A DNA stretch of 64,000 nt from Shewanella ulleungensis (GCF_014648315.1 NZ_BMQW01000009.1:62001-126000), one strand, 5' to 3'. Counted from the stretch's first letter, positions 1 through 9,927 are shown. Program-made: numbers and translations. The notes: generated by a model not told the origin, from the sequence alone.

Positions 1-14
1 CAAAGGAGTTGCTT

Positions 15-1379
15 ATGATCGTAAAAATTAGTCCACGTGGTAGTCTAGATCAACTGTCTCAATTAGAAGTAGAACGCCTTAGACAAGGCGCCAAAAGCGA
101 CCTTTATCAATTATACCGCAATTGCTCACTTGCTGTGCTCGCCTCAGGTTTAATCAGCGACAGTTCAGAAGAGTTATTTACCCGCTACGAATCTTTCAAT
201 GTCAATATTTTGCAGCGTGAACGCGGCATTCAAATCGAATTAATTAATCCGCCCACCCAAGCATTTGTCGACGGCGAAATTATTGTTGGTATTCAAGAGC
301 ACTTATTCGCAGTATTGCGAGACATTATCTACATCAGCAATAAATACGATAATTTAAAACACATTGATTTGACCAATGCGAGTCACATTACCAATGTGGT
401 GTTTGATATTTTACGTAATGCTCAAGCCATATCGCCAATGAAAGATCCCAATGTTGTTGTGTGCTGGGGTGGTCATAGTATTAATCCTGTCGAGTATCAA
501 TACACACGCGATGTAGGTTATCAATTAGGGCTTCGAGGTCTAGATATCTGCACAGGTTGCGGTCCAGGAGCAATGGAAGGCCCGATGAAAGGAGCCACTA
601 TTGGCCATGCAAAACAACGGGTACATAATGCACGTTACATCGGCTTAACCGAGCCCAGTATTATCGCAGCAGAACCACCAAACCAGATTGTGAATGAACT
701 GGTAATTTTACCGGATATTGAGAAGCGACTCGAGGCCTTTGTTCGACTAGGACATGGTATCGTGATATTTCCAGGTGGTGCAGGCACTGCAGAAGAACTG
801 CTGTACTTTTTAGGTATTTTATTGCACAAAGATAACTGCAATAGCCCATTTCCACTAATATTAACTGGCCCTGCTGAAAGCGCAGAATACTTTACAGAAA
901 TAGATGCTTTTATTGGTGCAACACTCGGTGCAGAAGCCCAAAGTAAATATCAGATCATTATTGACGACCCAGTGCAAGTTGGCCAAATAATGAAACAAGG
1001 AATGACTGAGGTTAAAAACTATCGTAAAAATAAAGGTGACGCGTATCAATATCAATGGTCACTAAAAATAGAGCCTGAATTTCAATTACCCTTTGATCCA
1101 ACCCATGAAGTTATGGCAAATTTAAACTTATACTTTCAAGACAACAAAGCAGAACTTGCCGCTAATTTACGCAAAGCATTTTCGGGCATTGTTGCGGGTA
1201 ATGTTAAAAGTGACACGATTAAACTTATCCAACAACACGGGCCTTTTAACATACAAGGTGATGTGCAACTCATGCACATGATGGATAACCTGTTAACGGC
1301 ATTTGTAAAACAACAACGGATGAAATTACCAGGTAGCGCGTATGTGCCCTGCTACAAGATAATAAAAACTAATGAATAA
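15..1379 (+). CDS. ppnN: Nucleotide 5'-monophosphate nucleosidase PpnN (YgdH)
   Basis: PpnN hydrolyses the N-glycosidic bond of nucleoside monophosphates, chiefly purine ones, to a base and ribose 5-phosphate in the cytoplasm; the E. coli enzyme is activated by (p)ppGpp. The three-part family layout is visible in about 454 residues: a DUF4478-like N-terminus with the sequence [17 protein letters not shown], a central LOG/lysine-decarboxylase-like Rossmann domain with [10 protein letters not shown] near residue 180 and PGGAGTAEE near 253, and a DUF3412-like C-terminus. ATG at 15 is preferred over the in-frame TTG at 9 because AAAGGAG lies at 2-8 with good spacing, and it gives an N-terminus ([10 protein letters not shown]) like that of E. 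coli. The stop overlaps the start of xni by 8 bases, so the two are translationally coupled. The promoter lies outside the window. Confidence 0.95.
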   Translation: MIVKISPRGSLDQLSQLEVERLRQGAKSDLYQLYRNCSLAVLASGLISDSSEELFTRYESFNVNILQRERGIQIELINPPTQAFVDGEIIVGIQEHLFAVLRDIIYISNKYDNLKHIDLTNASHITNVVFDILRNAQAISPMKDPNVVVCWGGHSINPVEYQYTRDVGYQLGLRGLDICTGCGPGAMEGPMKGATIGHAKQRVHNARYIGLTEPSIIAAEPPNQIVNELVILPDIEKRLEAFVRLGHGIVIFPGGAGTAEELLYFLGILLHKDNCNSPFPLILTGPAESAEYFTEIDAFIGATLGAEAQSKYQIIIDDPVQVGQIMKQGMTEVKNYRKNKGDAYQYQWSLKIEPEFQLPFDPTHEVMANLNLYFQDNKAELAANLRKAFSGIVAGNVKSDTIKLIQQHGPFNIQGDVQLMHMMDNLLTAFVKQQRMKLPGSAYVPCYKIIKTNE

Positions 1380-2136
1380 ACTGCTGATTATTGATGGATT
1401 AAACCTTGTGCGCCGTATTCACGCAGCGCTACCAGATGAAAACGACATAACCAGCGTGCAGCAACGCACTCTGGCTGCATCGCAAAAGATGTTGCTGCAA
1501 CATCAACCCACTCACGTAATCGTCGTGTGGGATGGTAATGAGACATCCTGGCGCAAGGTATTGTACGAAGATTATAAAAAAGGACGTAAGCCAATGCCCA
1601 CAGCGTTAAGCGAAGGGCTAGCAAAAATCAAAACGACATTAGCAGACAATGATATTCACTCATTTGATGCACAATCAGAGGCAGACGATGTTATTGCCAC
1701 GATTGCGACCAAAGTGATAAGCAACAAAGGTGAAGTCGTTATCGTTTCGACCGACAAAGGCTTTAGCCAGTTACCCACCAAAAACCTAACCTTATGGGAT
1801 CACTTTAATCAACAAACGTTTGATATCAAACAATACGAAAAAAAACTTGGGGTTGAACAATATCAGCTCCTTGATTTTATCGCGCTTGCTGGAGACAGCG
1901 GTAATAAAATCCCTGGAATTACCGGTATAGGGCCAAAATCGGCAGCTGACTTACTCAATAAATTTAGAACCCTTGCTAACTTATATCGCTCGCTTGATAA
2001 CCTAGGCGCTAAACAGGCGCAAAAGCTTGCTGAAGGGAAAGAAATGGCACGGATTAGTTATAAGCTTGCCCAACTGCAAACCGATATTCCACTCAATGTG
2101 AACTTAAAACAATTTAGGGCCAAGAACGCTGATTAA
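1372..2136 (+). CDS. xni: Flap endonuclease Xni (exonuclease IX-like)
   Basis: This is a stand-alone relative of the 5'-nuclease domain of DNA polymerase I and acts on 5' flap structures in DNA replication and repair. At 254 residues it matches the usual Xni length of about 250. Visible motifs are the N-terminal metal-site strand [21 protein letters not shown] near residue 102, VIVSTDKGF near 124, and the helix-three-turn-helix DNA-binding segment [21 protein letters not shown] near 180-195 (here [16 protein letters not shown]). Xni proteins are known to lack some of the metal-binding acidic residues of full polymerase I 5'-nucleases. Its ATG lies inside the ppnN stop region (8-base overlap), so expression probably depends on ppnN translation. 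A strong hairpin follows. Confidence 0.93.
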   Translation: MNKLLIIDGLNLVRRIHAALPDENDITSVQQRTLAASQKMLLQHQPTHVIVVWDGNETSWRKVLYEDYKKGRKPMPTALSEGLAKIKTTLADNDIHSFDAQSEADDVIATIATKVISNKGEVVIVSTDKGFSQLPTKNLTLWDHFNQQTFDIKQYEKKLGVEQYQLLDFIALAGDSGNKIPGITGIGPKSAADLLNKFRTLANLYRSLDNLGAKQAQKLAEGKEMARISYKLAQLQTDIPLNVNLKQFRAKNAD

Positions 2137-2169
2137 TTTGTATTTCACATTCCCAGAGACAACAAAAAA

Positions 2170-2200
2170 AACGCCTCAGTATCATTGATACTGAGGCGTT
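2170..2200. terminator. Bidirectional terminator between xni and S9 peptidase gene
   Basis: A perfect 14-bp stem (2170-2183 with 2187-2200, arm AACGCCTCAGTATC) has a 3-base loop. A run of A precedes it and T follows it, so it can end both convergent transcripts. The longer A run (2164-2171) makes it strongest for the minus-strand gene. Confidence 0.9.
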
Positions 2201-2232
2201 TTGAAACTGTAAGGCTTTAGTCAAATAGTGGG

Positions 2233-5052
2233 TTAGTCAACTTTTTTATACTCTTGGTAAGCTTCACCTTGAGATAGCCATTGCGGTGCAGGCTCACCTT
2301 TTAAATAATGGTCAAAGTATTGTTTCATTTTAATACTGTAATCCAATTTATTTGGGTATTTTTTCAAATGATGTGGTTCGTCTTGATATTGCAAAAACAC
2401 CACATCTTTGCCCGCACGGCGCATCGCTAAATACAATTCCACACCTTGCTCCCAAGGCACAGCATCATCTTTATCACCAAACATAATCATCATCGGCGTT
2501 TGAATGCGATCAGCATAAAAGATAGGCGAGTTTTCAATGTACTTTTGCGGTGCTGCAAATAAGCTTGCTCCAATGCGGCTTTGACCGGTTTCGTATTGAA
2601 ATTGACGAGCCAAGCCAGAACCATGACGAATACCGCTATAAGCACTGGTCATGTTTGACACTGGAGCGCCAGTGACCACTGCCTTAAATATATTGGTTTG
2701 AGTCACAGCATATGCACTTTGATAACCGCCCCATGAGTGGCCCTGTATCCCTACTGCATCGGGATCTGTCACGCCCATCTCAATGAGTTTTTGCACACCA
2801 GCAGTTAATGCTTTAACAGACGAAATACCAGGATAGCCAATTTCAAAACGAATATCGGGCAAAAAGATGGCATAACCATTATCGGCATACCAAGCAAAAT
2901 TAGGACGATGATTCAGCTTCATATCGGGGAAAGCATGTAACCTGTCGCTCATAAAACGGTAAAAGTACACCATGGTTGGATACGCTTTACCCGCTTGGTA
3001 ATTGGTCGGCTTAATTAATACCCCATCCATTTTTACCCCATCGCCATCACGCCAATGCACAAGCTCGGCATTGCCCCAGGCAAAATCATTACGTTGCGCA
3101 TCAAGCGTAGTGAGTTGTTTGGCATTTTGTACATTGTTAACATCAGCACTGTACAAATCAGGATACAAGTCATAGCGTTGTTTAGAGAAAACAACTGTAT
3201 TGGCATCGTTCGCGCGGGCTAATAAAGTTAATTTACTGTCGCCAGTAGTCATAGCTCTAACACCTTGCTTACCCACTGTCGCAGCATAAAAGGTATCGGC
3301 TTTGGTTGTATGGCTGTAACCTTGTAACAACAGTTGTTGACCCTGAGTTACCGTTGCTGGTAGTCGCTTCTTTTTGACTAAACCCACGACTCTAAATTGC
3401 GTGTTATTCTTTCGTCCTTCACCGTTGGTTAACATAAAACCTTTATGTGACGATGTATTAAATTGCCACATATCGAATTTATCGTAGAAAGTCACACCAC
3501 TATCGTCGGATAACCAAGGGCCAAAACCATATCCAGGAGCTTCGCTGGGATAATCATGATCCTCGTCGGCAAATGGGCTGCTGATGTTCTGTGTTAGATT
3601 AACGTTACGACCAGACAAAATATCGCGCAAATACACACTGCCCTGTTGGTAATAAGCCAGATATTTAGCATTTGGCGACAACGTTGGCATAGCGTCACTC
3701 GGTTGCTGTACCAATATTTGCTGTTTGTTGCCAGTCCTCAGATTAACCAAGTACACATCACGGTAAAAACCAGCCCAAGTAATCATTTTTTGATACGGTA
3801 CATCTGTGCTTGCTAACAGATAATCAGTTTGTTCACCATAAGTGACATCGGGTATATCCTGATCAGCTAATTGCACCATTTTGTTTGTATCTAAATGCAA
3901 AACCGCAAGGTAAGTACGCTTTAACTCTTTTGCATACTCTTTAACTTCTTGTGGTTTAATTTTAGCATCGTCTCCATGCCATACTCTCAACTGCTTTTGT
4001 GCAGTAATAACATCGGGATTAACAACATCATCAGCATTATTGTATTTTGCTTGTTCCGCTTGCTGAGCCACACTCGGCACGCGGCCAACAAATAAACGTT
4101 GGCTATCTTTAGAAAACTGCACACTAGAATACTGATTGTAACTCCAACGATTATCTTTAGCATATGTACGCAGTTTTTTGCTGTTAATATCAAACAATAC
4201 CAGCTCATGTTCACGTCCATAACGCTCAACAGAATCATTACCTTTAGTCAATGCAACGAAACGCCCATCAGGACTGATGGCTAATGATTCAAGCTGTTCG
4301 TTATCGCTATTAAACACATTCTCACGGGTAAATGAGTCAAGCTTAACCAAGATTAGGTTATGTGATGTTGGTTGGTGCTGATTTTGTAATACTGCTAAGT
4401 ACTTACCGGCTTTATCAAACGTATATTGCGTGACGTTGTCTAGCGATAACTGCTCATTAGTTGCAAGCTTTACCAATGTAATAGAGGTTCCTACATCTTT
4501 TTTATCGGCAGGCTTTTCATCTTCAGTTTGTTCATTCTTAGCTTTTTCAGCAATGATCTTTTTATCCGAATTATCGGCAGATACTTCAGCATTATCGTCG
4601 CTAGCATCGGCGGGTTTGTACTTCAATAACAAATAAGCACCATCTTCACTAAATATGGCAGTATCGACGTTATCAAACTGTTGCTGGTTGCCAGTGTCAG
4701 TCGCTAAAAGCACCACAGAGTGAGGTAAATCGTCACTTTTTTCTGTTTCACGTTCAAACAAAGACGCTTCAATATTCGCAAGTACAAAGCGACCGTCGGC
4801 GCTCACTTTAACATTGCTACCATGCTCAATTTGATATTGCTTATTACTATTACTAAAGCGCACTAATGCACGGCTATCACCGCGGTCTGGCATAGCTTGC
4901 ACCGCGATAACTTTGCCATTATCCGACACAACAGGCTGTTGCAGAGTTTCAAACTTCATTATATCGTCAATGGCTAATGCCCGCGGCGCCGCAACGCTTG
5001 AAGCACTAAAAGACAGGCATATTGCCAGTGGAATTAAATTAAATACCTTCAC
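2233..5052 (-). CDS. Secreted prolyl oligopeptidase-family (S9) peptidase
   Basis: This 939-residue serine peptidase probably acts outside the cytoplasm, removing dipeptides or cutting short peptides. The N-terminus MKVFNLIPLAICLSFSASSV with a following AA is a clear Sec signal peptide. Residues of roughly 25-650 have the repetitive character of a beta-propeller (WD40-like segments such as FSEDGAYL, ISPDGRFVAL, LSPNAKYLAYY). The C-terminal 250 residues are an alpha/beta hydrolase: the nucleophile is Ser773 in GHSWGGY, the acid lies in FGDKDDAVPW and the histidine in DEPHHLKK. An unusual Lys/Glu/Asp/Ala-rich low-complexity insert sits near residues 150-190. It belongs to the acylaminoacyl/dipeptidyl peptidase type; exact specificity cannot be read from sequence. 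A second S9 peptidase lies at the other end of the window. Confidence 0.92.
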   Translation of the reverse strand: MKVFNLIPLAICLSFSASSVAAPRALAIDDIMKFETLQQPVVSDNGKVIAVQAMPDRGDSRALVRFSNSNKQYQIEHGSNVKVSADGRFVLANIEASLFERETEKSDDLPHSVVLLATDTGNQQQFDNVDTAIFSEDGAYLLLKYKPADASDDNAEVSADNSDKKIIAEKAKNEQTEDEKPADKKDVGTSITLVKLATNEQLSLDNVTQYTFDKAGKYLAVLQNQHQPTSHNLILVKLDSFTRENVFNSDNEQLESLAISPDGRFVALTKGNDSVERYGREHELVLFDINSKKLRTYAKDNRWSYNQYSSVQFSKDSQRLFVGRVPSVAQQAEQAKYNNADDVVNPDVITAQKQLRVWHGDDAKIKPQEVKEYAKELKRTYLAVLHLDTNKMVQLADQDIPDVTYGEQTDYLLASTDVPYQKMITWAGFYRDVYLVNLRTGNKQQILVQQPSDAMPTLSPNAKYLAYYQQGSVYLRDILSGRNVNLTQNISSPFADEDHDYPSEAPGYGFGPWLSDDSGVTFYDKFDMWQFNTSSHKGFMLTNGEGRKNNTQFRVVGLVKKKRLPATVTQGQQLLLQGYSHTTKADTFYAATVGKQGVRAMTTGDSKLTLLARANDANTVVFSKQRYDLYPDLYSADVNNVQNAKQLTTLDAQRNDFAWGNAELVHWRDGDGVKMDGVLIKPTNYQAGKAYPTMVYFYRFMSDRLHAFPDMKLNHRPNFAWYADNGYAIFLPDIRFEIGYPGISSVKALTAGVQKLIEMGVTDPDAVGIQGHSWGGYQSAYAVTQTNIFKAVVTGAPVSNMTSAYSGIRHGSGLARQFQYETGQSRIGASLFAAPQKYIENSPIFYADRIQTPMMIMFGDKDDAVPWEQGVELYLAMRRAGKDVVFLQYQDEPHHLKKYPNKLDYSIKMKQYFDHYLKGEPAPQWLSQGEAYQEYKKVD

Positions 5053-5448
5053 AGTTTCCTCTAATTATTATCATGTTGGATGGTCTGTTTTTTCAATGGC
5101 TGACAAGCAGCGCCATTAAATCGATGATCATTCGACCAAAGTCGTCTATATAAAAACGCCTTAGCGAATAAGCTATCCGTGGTCAACATCTGGCTCTGGT
5201 CACTAATAGCCACAGTCTTTCTTAGAAAAATCCAAATCGAACTGATTGATAGTTCATAGTAAAACAAACAGATTAGGATTGACTTAAAAATAACGAAAAT
5301 TATGTGATAATACTCACTATTTTCTGTAAATAAACGTTAAAAGTCGTTAAAATACGCCGCAGAAAAACGACGGATTTTATCGTCGTCTGACCGTAGCAAT
5401 AATGCGGTTCAACACTTGCTGTAACCACAATCGTGGAAAGGACTATTC
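5053..5448. other. Divergent intergenic region, S9 peptidase / isocitrate dehydrogenase
   Basis: This 396-base AT-rich gap separates two divergent genes and must carry promoters for both. Only one plausible sigma-70-like element was seen (5279-5311). The short reading frames here have no ribosome binding site or recognisable content, and no RNA gene was recognised. Confidence 0.6.
5279..5311 (+). promoter_or_regulatory. Candidate sigma-70 promoter for NAD-isocitrate dehydrogenase
   Basis: TTGACT at 5279-5284 resembles a -35 box, and TGTGATAAT at 5303-5311 resembles an extended -10 box. The spacing to GATAAT (21 bases) is long, so the extended -10 element may dominate. It would leave a leader of about 130 bases before the ATG at 5449. 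This rests on pattern only. Confidence 0.35.
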
Positions 5449-6459
5449 ATGTCAAAACGTACAATTACCGTAATCCCTGGTGATGGGATTGGACCTAGCA
5501 TTATCGATTCAGCCTTAAAAATCCTCGACAAGGCAGGATGTGACTTTGAATATGAATTCGCAGATGCCGGGCTAACCGCACTAGAAAAACACGGTGAACT
5601 ATTACCACAACGTACACTGGACCTTATCGAAAAAAACCGTATCACCTTAAAAGGTCCATTAACAACGCCTGTCGGTGAAGGCTTTACTTCAATCAATGTA
5701 AGCCTTCGTAAAAAATTCAGCTTATATGCTAACGTCCGCCCAGTTAATTCTTTTAAAGGCACTCAAGCACGTTACGAAAACATCGATATCATTACGGTTC
5801 GTGAAAACACTGAAGGTATGTATTCTGGGTTGGGCCAAAAAGTATCTGATGACGGTCAAACAGCTGAAGCAACCAGTATTATTACACGCCAAGGCGCTGA
5901 GCAAATTACCACATTTGCTTACGAGCTAGCGCGTAAAGAAAACCGTAAAAAAGTCACTATCGTTCATAAAGCGAACATCATGAAGTCGACTTCAGGTTTA
6001 TTCTTGAAAGTCGCGCGTGAAGTGAGTCTACGTTACCCTGACATTACAACTGAAGAAATGATTGTTGATGCAACCTGCATGAAATTAGTCATGAACCCTG
6101 AAAATTTTGATGTAATTGTAACTACGAACCTATTTGGTGACATCTTATCAGACTTATGCGCAGGTCTCGTAGGTGGTTTAGGCATGGCACCTGGCGCTAA
6201 CATTGGTCGTGATGCTGCTATTTTTGAAGCTGTCCACGGCAGTGCCCCAGACATAGCAGGTAAAAACCTTGCTAACCCAACGTCAGTTATTTTGGCATCG
6301 ATTCAAATGCTTGAGTATTTAGGTATGTCTGATAAAGCGGTCATGATACGCGATGCCGTTTCTGCAGTGATTGAAGAAGGTGATCGTACGACTCGCGATT
6401 TAGGTGGTACTTACGGCACTACTGACTTTACCCAAGCTGTTCTTGATCGTTTAGGCTAA
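5449..6459 (+). CDS. NAD-dependent isocitrate dehydrogenase
   Basis: This beta-decarboxylating dehydrogenase of 336 residues converts isocitrate to 2-oxoglutarate in the TCA cycle. The family signatures are GDGIGP near residue 12, GPLTTPVGEGFTSINVSLRK for substrate binding, RYENIDIITVRENTEGMYSG with the catalytic tyrosine, VHKANIMK with the catalytic lysine, and NLFGDILSD with metal-binding aspartates. The cofactor loop reads HGSAPDIAGK with Asp268-Ile269, the pair typical of NAD enzymes; NADP enzymes such as E. coli Icd have Lys-Tyr here. The length is also that of short NAD-type homologues rather than the roughly 416 of E. coli Icd. An isopropylmalate or homoisocitrate dehydrogenase is less likely because of the TxVGEGFTSINVxLRK loop. 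A GGAAAGG ribosome binding site precedes the ATG. Confidence 0.88.
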   Translation: MSKRTITVIPGDGIGPSIIDSALKILDKAGCDFEYEFADAGLTALEKHGELLPQRTLDLIEKNRITLKGPLTTPVGEGFTSINVSLRKKFSLYANVRPVNSFKGTQARYENIDIITVRENTEGMYSGLGQKVSDDGQTAEATSIITRQGAEQITTFAYELARKENRKKVTIVHKANIMKSTSGLFLKVAREVSLRYPDITTEEMIVDATCMKLVMNPENFDVIVTTNLFGDILSDLCAGLVGGLGMAPGANIGRDAAIFEAVHGSAPDIAGKNLANPTSVILASIQMLEYLGMSDKAVMIRDAVSAVIEEGDRTTRDLGGTYGTTDFTQAVLDRLG

Positions 6460-6491
6460 TCACTTCTTCTTAAAAAGACTTGAAGCTCAAT

Positions 6492-6528
6492 AAAAAGCCC
6501 GCTGATAATGACTATCAGCGGGCTTTTT
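6492..6528. terminator. Bidirectional terminator, isocitrate dehydrogenase / rlmM
   Basis: A 16-bp perfect stem (6492-6507 with 6513-6528, core GCCCGCTGATA) with a 5-base loop is flanked by A5 and T5. It lies between convergent genes. Confidence 0.9.
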
Positions 6529-6550
6529 ATATTAATCGATATTGAGATTA

Positions 6551-7639
6551 TTAAGCGTAACTCACACCCTTTTCAGGGAATAACCATAAGTGCACGGTGA
6601 CTTCATCACGGTCATGATATAAGTGCTTACACTGCATTTTAAAGTCAATTTCGTTCTCAGTTAAAATGGTGGCCATGGTTTCTAAAATGGTACTCACTTC
6701 TTTGTAGCGGCTCTTCATCGGTAATTTAAGGTTAAAGATAGCTTCTTTAAACCAGCCGTTAATTGCCCATGCTTCCATTAATTCAGCTACACGCGCAGGC
6801 TTTTCAACCATGTCACATACTAACCAGTAAATATTTTTACGCGGTGGCTCAAAACGAAAACCATCGGCGCGATAATGTTTAACCTGGCCTGTTTCCATTA
6901 ATTTAGGATCCATTGGGCCATTGTCAATTGCAGCAACCATCATACCGCGACGAACAAGCTGATATGTCCAACCACCGGGGCAAGCCCCTAAGTCAACAGC
7001 ATTCAAGCCACTACGACAACGTGTCTCTTGCTCTTCTTTAGTTAAAAATACCCCAAAAGCTTCATCGAGTTTTAAACTTGAGCGGCTGGGTGCATCGGTT
7101 GCCATTTTTAAACGAGGAATACCCATAAAATGAGGTGAGCTATTGTTACTCAACGAATAACCGGCATAGGCTTTGCCCGGGCCAATAAAACATACATGAA
7201 TAATAGGGCGACGATCATTTTCTGCACCGAGTAGTGCGCCACTTTTCTTTAAACCTTGACGAAGCGGTACCGTAAATTTACGGCAAAAAGCAGACAGTTC
7301 TTTAGCTTCATTAGTGTCTGGAGTCTCAACACGTAAGTCGCCACATTTTGATAACTCAGATAATGCAGCAACTACAGGGCTAACGCGGTCTTGCTCAGGT
7401 AAATCAGACAATAACTCGCCTGCGGCAAACATTTGTCTAGCGAAGACTAATGAACTTAGCGCCAAATCTTTAGCTAAAGTATCCGCCCCATCCTCTTCAA
7501 AACATTGATAAATAACATACGCATCATTAACGTTGGTTTTAACAAAACCACCGACATTCAGTTCTGCTGCACGTTGTTGAATTTCTGCCGCACAGTCTTT
7601 TTCATAGCCTGATCGACAAAATAGGAATAGGTTTTTCAT
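6551..7639 (-). CDS. rlmM: 23S rRNA 2'-O-ribose C2498 methyltransferase RlmM
   Basis: RlmM uses S-adenosylmethionine to methylate the 2'-OH of C2498 in 23S rRNA. The 362-residue protein aligns by eye along its whole length with E. coli RlmM. It has an N-terminal THUMP-like region (FCRSGYEKDCAAEI), a middle segment TNEAKELSAFCRKFTVPLR, and the Rossmann methyltransferase domain with VDLGACPGGWTYQL near residue 215. The catalytic region includes FNLKLPMKSRYKEV and LYHDRDEVTVHLW. It is the distal gene after gcvA, the hydrolase and ygdD on the same strand; a 98-base gap to ygdD could hold its own promoter. Confidence 0.95.
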   Translation of the reverse strand: MKNLFLFCRSGYEKDCAAEIQQRAAELNVGGFVKTNVNDAYVIYQCFEEDGADTLAKDLALSSLVFARQMFAAGELLSDLPEQDRVSPVVAALSELSKCGDLRVETPDTNEAKELSAFCRKFTVPLRQGLKKSGALLGAENDRRPIIHVCFIGPGKAYAGYSLSNNSSPHFMGIPRLKMATDAPSRSSLKLDEAFGVFLTKEEQETRCRSGLNAVDLGACPGGWTYQLVRRGMMVAAIDNGPMDPKLMETGQVKHYRADGFRFEPPRKNIYWLVCDMVEKPARVAELMEAWAINGWFKEAIFNLKLPMKSRYKEVSTILETMATILTENEIDFKMQCKHLYHDRDEVTVHLWLFPEKGVSYA

Positions 7640-7737
7640 TTGGAGCCTTAACGTAAGGATGGTCGCATTGAATCGCGAGACAATAATCCCGCTATTATAC
7701 CCAAAAAAACGTCAGGAGGGAGAATTTAGACGAACCG

Positions 7738-8118
7738 TTATTTATCTGTTTTTGATTGCCAAATAGCGGCAGCAAATAACAGCCAACCAATGAGTAAACA
7801 TAACCCTCCCATGGGGGTTATAGGCCCAATCCATTTGGCGCCAGTAAAGGCATATAAATACAATGAACCAGAAAATAACACCATGCCAGCTATGAAGCTG
7901 TAAGCAGCCCAGTTGAGTAATCTAGAGGTAATCCATTGGCCAGAAAATGCTAATGCGATCAATGCAAAGGTATGGTAAAACTGATACTCAACACCCAGTT
8001 TAAAAATACTCACTAACTCTGGTGGTGCTATTGCTTTTAGCCCATGAGCACCGAAAGCTCCCAATGCCACCGCTAAAAAGCCGCTCATGGTTGCGACAAG
8101 TAACACGCCTTTATTCAT
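7738..8118 (-). CDS. ygdD: DUF423 inner-membrane protein (YgdD)
   Basis: This small hydrophobic protein of about 126 residues has four predicted membrane segments and belongs to the DUF423/YgdD family, whose function is unknown. Family-typical stretches are GFLAVALGAFGAHGLK, GVEYQFYHTFALI and VLFSGSLYLYAF, and the C-terminal TPMGGLCLLIGWLLF. ATG at 8118 (MNKGVLLVATMSG) is preferred over a TTG at 8142, because AAAGGA lies 8 bases upstream of it and the protein then starts as in E. coli. In E. coli it also sits between gcvA and rlmM; here a hydrolase gene is inserted in the row. Confidence 0.9.
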   Translation of the reverse strand: MNKGVLLVATMSGFLAVALGAFGAHGLKAIAPPELVSIFKLGVEYQFYHTFALIALAFSGQWITSRLLNWAAYSFIAGMVLFSGSLYLYAFTGAKWIGPITPMGGLCLLIGWLLFAAAIWQSKTDK

Positions 8119-8146
8119 GTCATCAATCCTTTCAATACCCAAAAAT

Positions 8147-8857
8147 TTAACTGTTAGAAGTAATAAATTGACGAATACAGCTTACTGCCAATTGCATATT
8201 ACCCGCTAACGTATAACCGGACGACTTTCGAGGCTGCAGGCTGTGATCGCCATCGCTCATCCAGCACAATTGTGTTTTATCTGTTAACGCCCACGTTGGG
8301 ACTTGCGCTAGGCCACCAAACTTATCTCGCTCACCTTGAACGATTAGAATAGGTAATGGATTAGTTTGAATAGGCGATAAACGTGGTTCGCCACCTTTTA
8401 ACGGAATAAACGGATAACCTAAGCAAATGACAGCACTAATCTGAGCCGCAATATCTTGCGCTTGTGATGAAACAAAGGTGTGTTCTTTACTGGTTAACAT
8501 GGCCGACATTCGTCCGCCCATTGATTTACCCATTAGCACGATTCGTTTAGGAGTAATTAGCCCTTGCTCAATTTTATGACCAACGTCTATCAGCACTTGC
8601 TCAAAATGATGCAACAATTTTGGCGCGCGATCAGGTGGACGACGTTTACCATCTTGCATATTGGCTTGCATATATAAAAAATTGAATCGGTAAACTTGAA
8701 AGCCAGCAGTGACTAATTGATCACTCATGTTGATCATAAACTCATGGTACATATTGGCACCGGCGCCATGAGCAAAGATTACCAAGGTATCACTTTTAGG
8801 TCCTTGTAAAACATAATCATGAGCCAGTTCAATTTGGCTATCCGGTGAGCAGTTCAC
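8147..8857 (-). CDS. Alpha/beta hydrolase, KANL3/Tex30-like
   Basis: The protein has about 236 residues and an alpha/beta-hydrolase fold. The features seen are VIFAHGAGANMYHEFM near the start, a nucleophile elbow GKSMGGRMS, an acid candidate in QGERDKFGG and a histidine in DGDHSLQPRKSSG. This pattern matches the KANL3/Tex30-like hydrolase family found in many gammaproteobacteria; substrates are not known to me. GTG at 8857 is the likely start, since AGGAG lies 7 bases before it; a TTG at 8875 would leave no spaced ribosome binding site. The start lies inside the end of gcvA (about 20-base overlap), so it is probably cotranscribed with the regulator. Confidence 0.82.
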   Translation of the reverse strand: MNCSPDSQIELAHDYVLQGPKSDTLVIFAHGAGANMYHEFMINMSDQLVTAGFQVYRFNFLYMQANMQDGKRRPPDRAPKLLHHFEQVLIDVGHKIEQGLITPKRIVLMGKSMGGRMSAMLTSKEHTFVSSQAQDIAAQISAVICLGYPFIPLKGGEPRLSPIQTNPLPILIVQGERDKFGGLAQVPTWALTDKTQLCWMSDGDHSLQPRKSSGYTLAGNMQLAVSCIRQFITSNS

Positions 8858-9749
8858 TGCGCGACTCCTCTGCAAACATGTCGACCATCCATTCTCTGAA
8901 CGCTGATATTTTACCTATTTCGGAGTGATTTTGTTGGCACACAAGGTAATAGGCATCTTTACTGACTAACACTTCAGAAAACGGGCAAATTAAGCGTCCA
9001 GCTTTAATGTCTGGCCTTGCCAACACACTGTACCCTAACGCAACACCTTGCCCGTGTGCTGCAGCTTGTAGCACTAATGACGAGTGACTAAATATCGGCC
9101 CCTGGTTAACATTAATGTCGGTAACACCGCATTGCCTAAACCACGCTTGCCAGTCTTGACGGCTCGAATCATGTAATAAAGTATGGAATTTTAAATCGCT
9201 GGGCTGAGATAAAGGCTTAGGACCATTTAACAATAAAGGAGAACACACAGGAATGAGCACTTCATTTCGTAATTTATCAGCACGTAACCCTGGCCAGTTA
9301 CCTTGGCCATAATAAATCGCCACATCTACATCGTCGGTTAACGAACTGGCATCACTGTCTACGGCTTTAATACGTACATCGATATCAGGGTTTTTCTCGC
9401 TAAACTTTGCCAAACGAGGTACTAGCCATTGGATAGCAAAACTCGGAGACATACTTACCGTTAATGAACCGACAGCACTTCGAGCAAGTAGGCGATTGGT
9501 CGCTTCGCCAAGTTCAATAAAAATATCTTTGATATCGAGAAAGTAGCTTTGGCCTTCTTCTGTTAACAATAATGATCGATTCTTACGTCTAAACAGCTTT
9601 AGCCCTAAAAAATCTTCTAATGCTTTAATCTGATGACTTACTGCGGCTTGAGTGACGAACAACTCTTCTGCGGCGCGGGTAAAGCTCAGATGCCTTGCTG
9701 CGGCCTCAAATGCTTTCACCGCATTTAAGGGTGGCAATCGTCTAGACAT
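8838..9749 (-). CDS. gcvA: LysR-type regulator GcvA
   Basis: GcvA controls the glycine cleavage operon in E. coli, activating it with glycine and repressing it with purines through GcvR. The sequence is close to E. coli GcvA: the N-terminus MSRRLPPLNAVKAFEAAARH, the winged-helix stretch LSFTRAAEELFVTQAAVSHQ, and LKLFRRKNRSLLLTEEGQSY, followed by the effector domain with PSFAIQWLVPRL and GPIFSHSSLVLQAAAHGQGV. ATG at 9749 is preferred over 9758 to match this N-terminus. No gcv genes are in this window, so the target operon is elsewhere. It is divergent from the small secreted protein gene at 9928. Confidence 0.93.
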   Translation of the reverse strand: MSRRLPPLNAVKAFEAAARHLSFTRAAEELFVTQAAVSHQIKALEDFLGLKLFRRKNRSLLLTEEGQSYFLDIKDIFIELGEATNRLLARSAVGSLTVSMSPSFAIQWLVPRLAKFSEKNPDIDVRIKAVDSDASSLTDDVDVAIYYGQGNWPGLRADKLRNEVLIPVCSPLLLNGPKPLSQPSDLKFHTLLHDSSRQDWQAWFRQCGVTDINVNQGPIFSHSSLVLQAAAHGQGVALGYSVLARPDIKAGRLICPFSEVLVSKDAYYLVCQQNHSEIGKISAFREWMVDMFAEESRSELLTG

Positions 9750-9927
9750 AGTGATCAATCTCTCGTTTTATAATTAGTTTTTCTAATGACTATCGTTATT
9801 TTTTGTCGCTTGTAAAGAACACTGTGTTTGGTTAAATTAGCATCATTGAAAATACAGTTGGACAATCTCTACGACGTAATCGGGATAGTCCGGCAAATGT
9901 GATAAATTAGCCTGGAGGCTCACCCCT

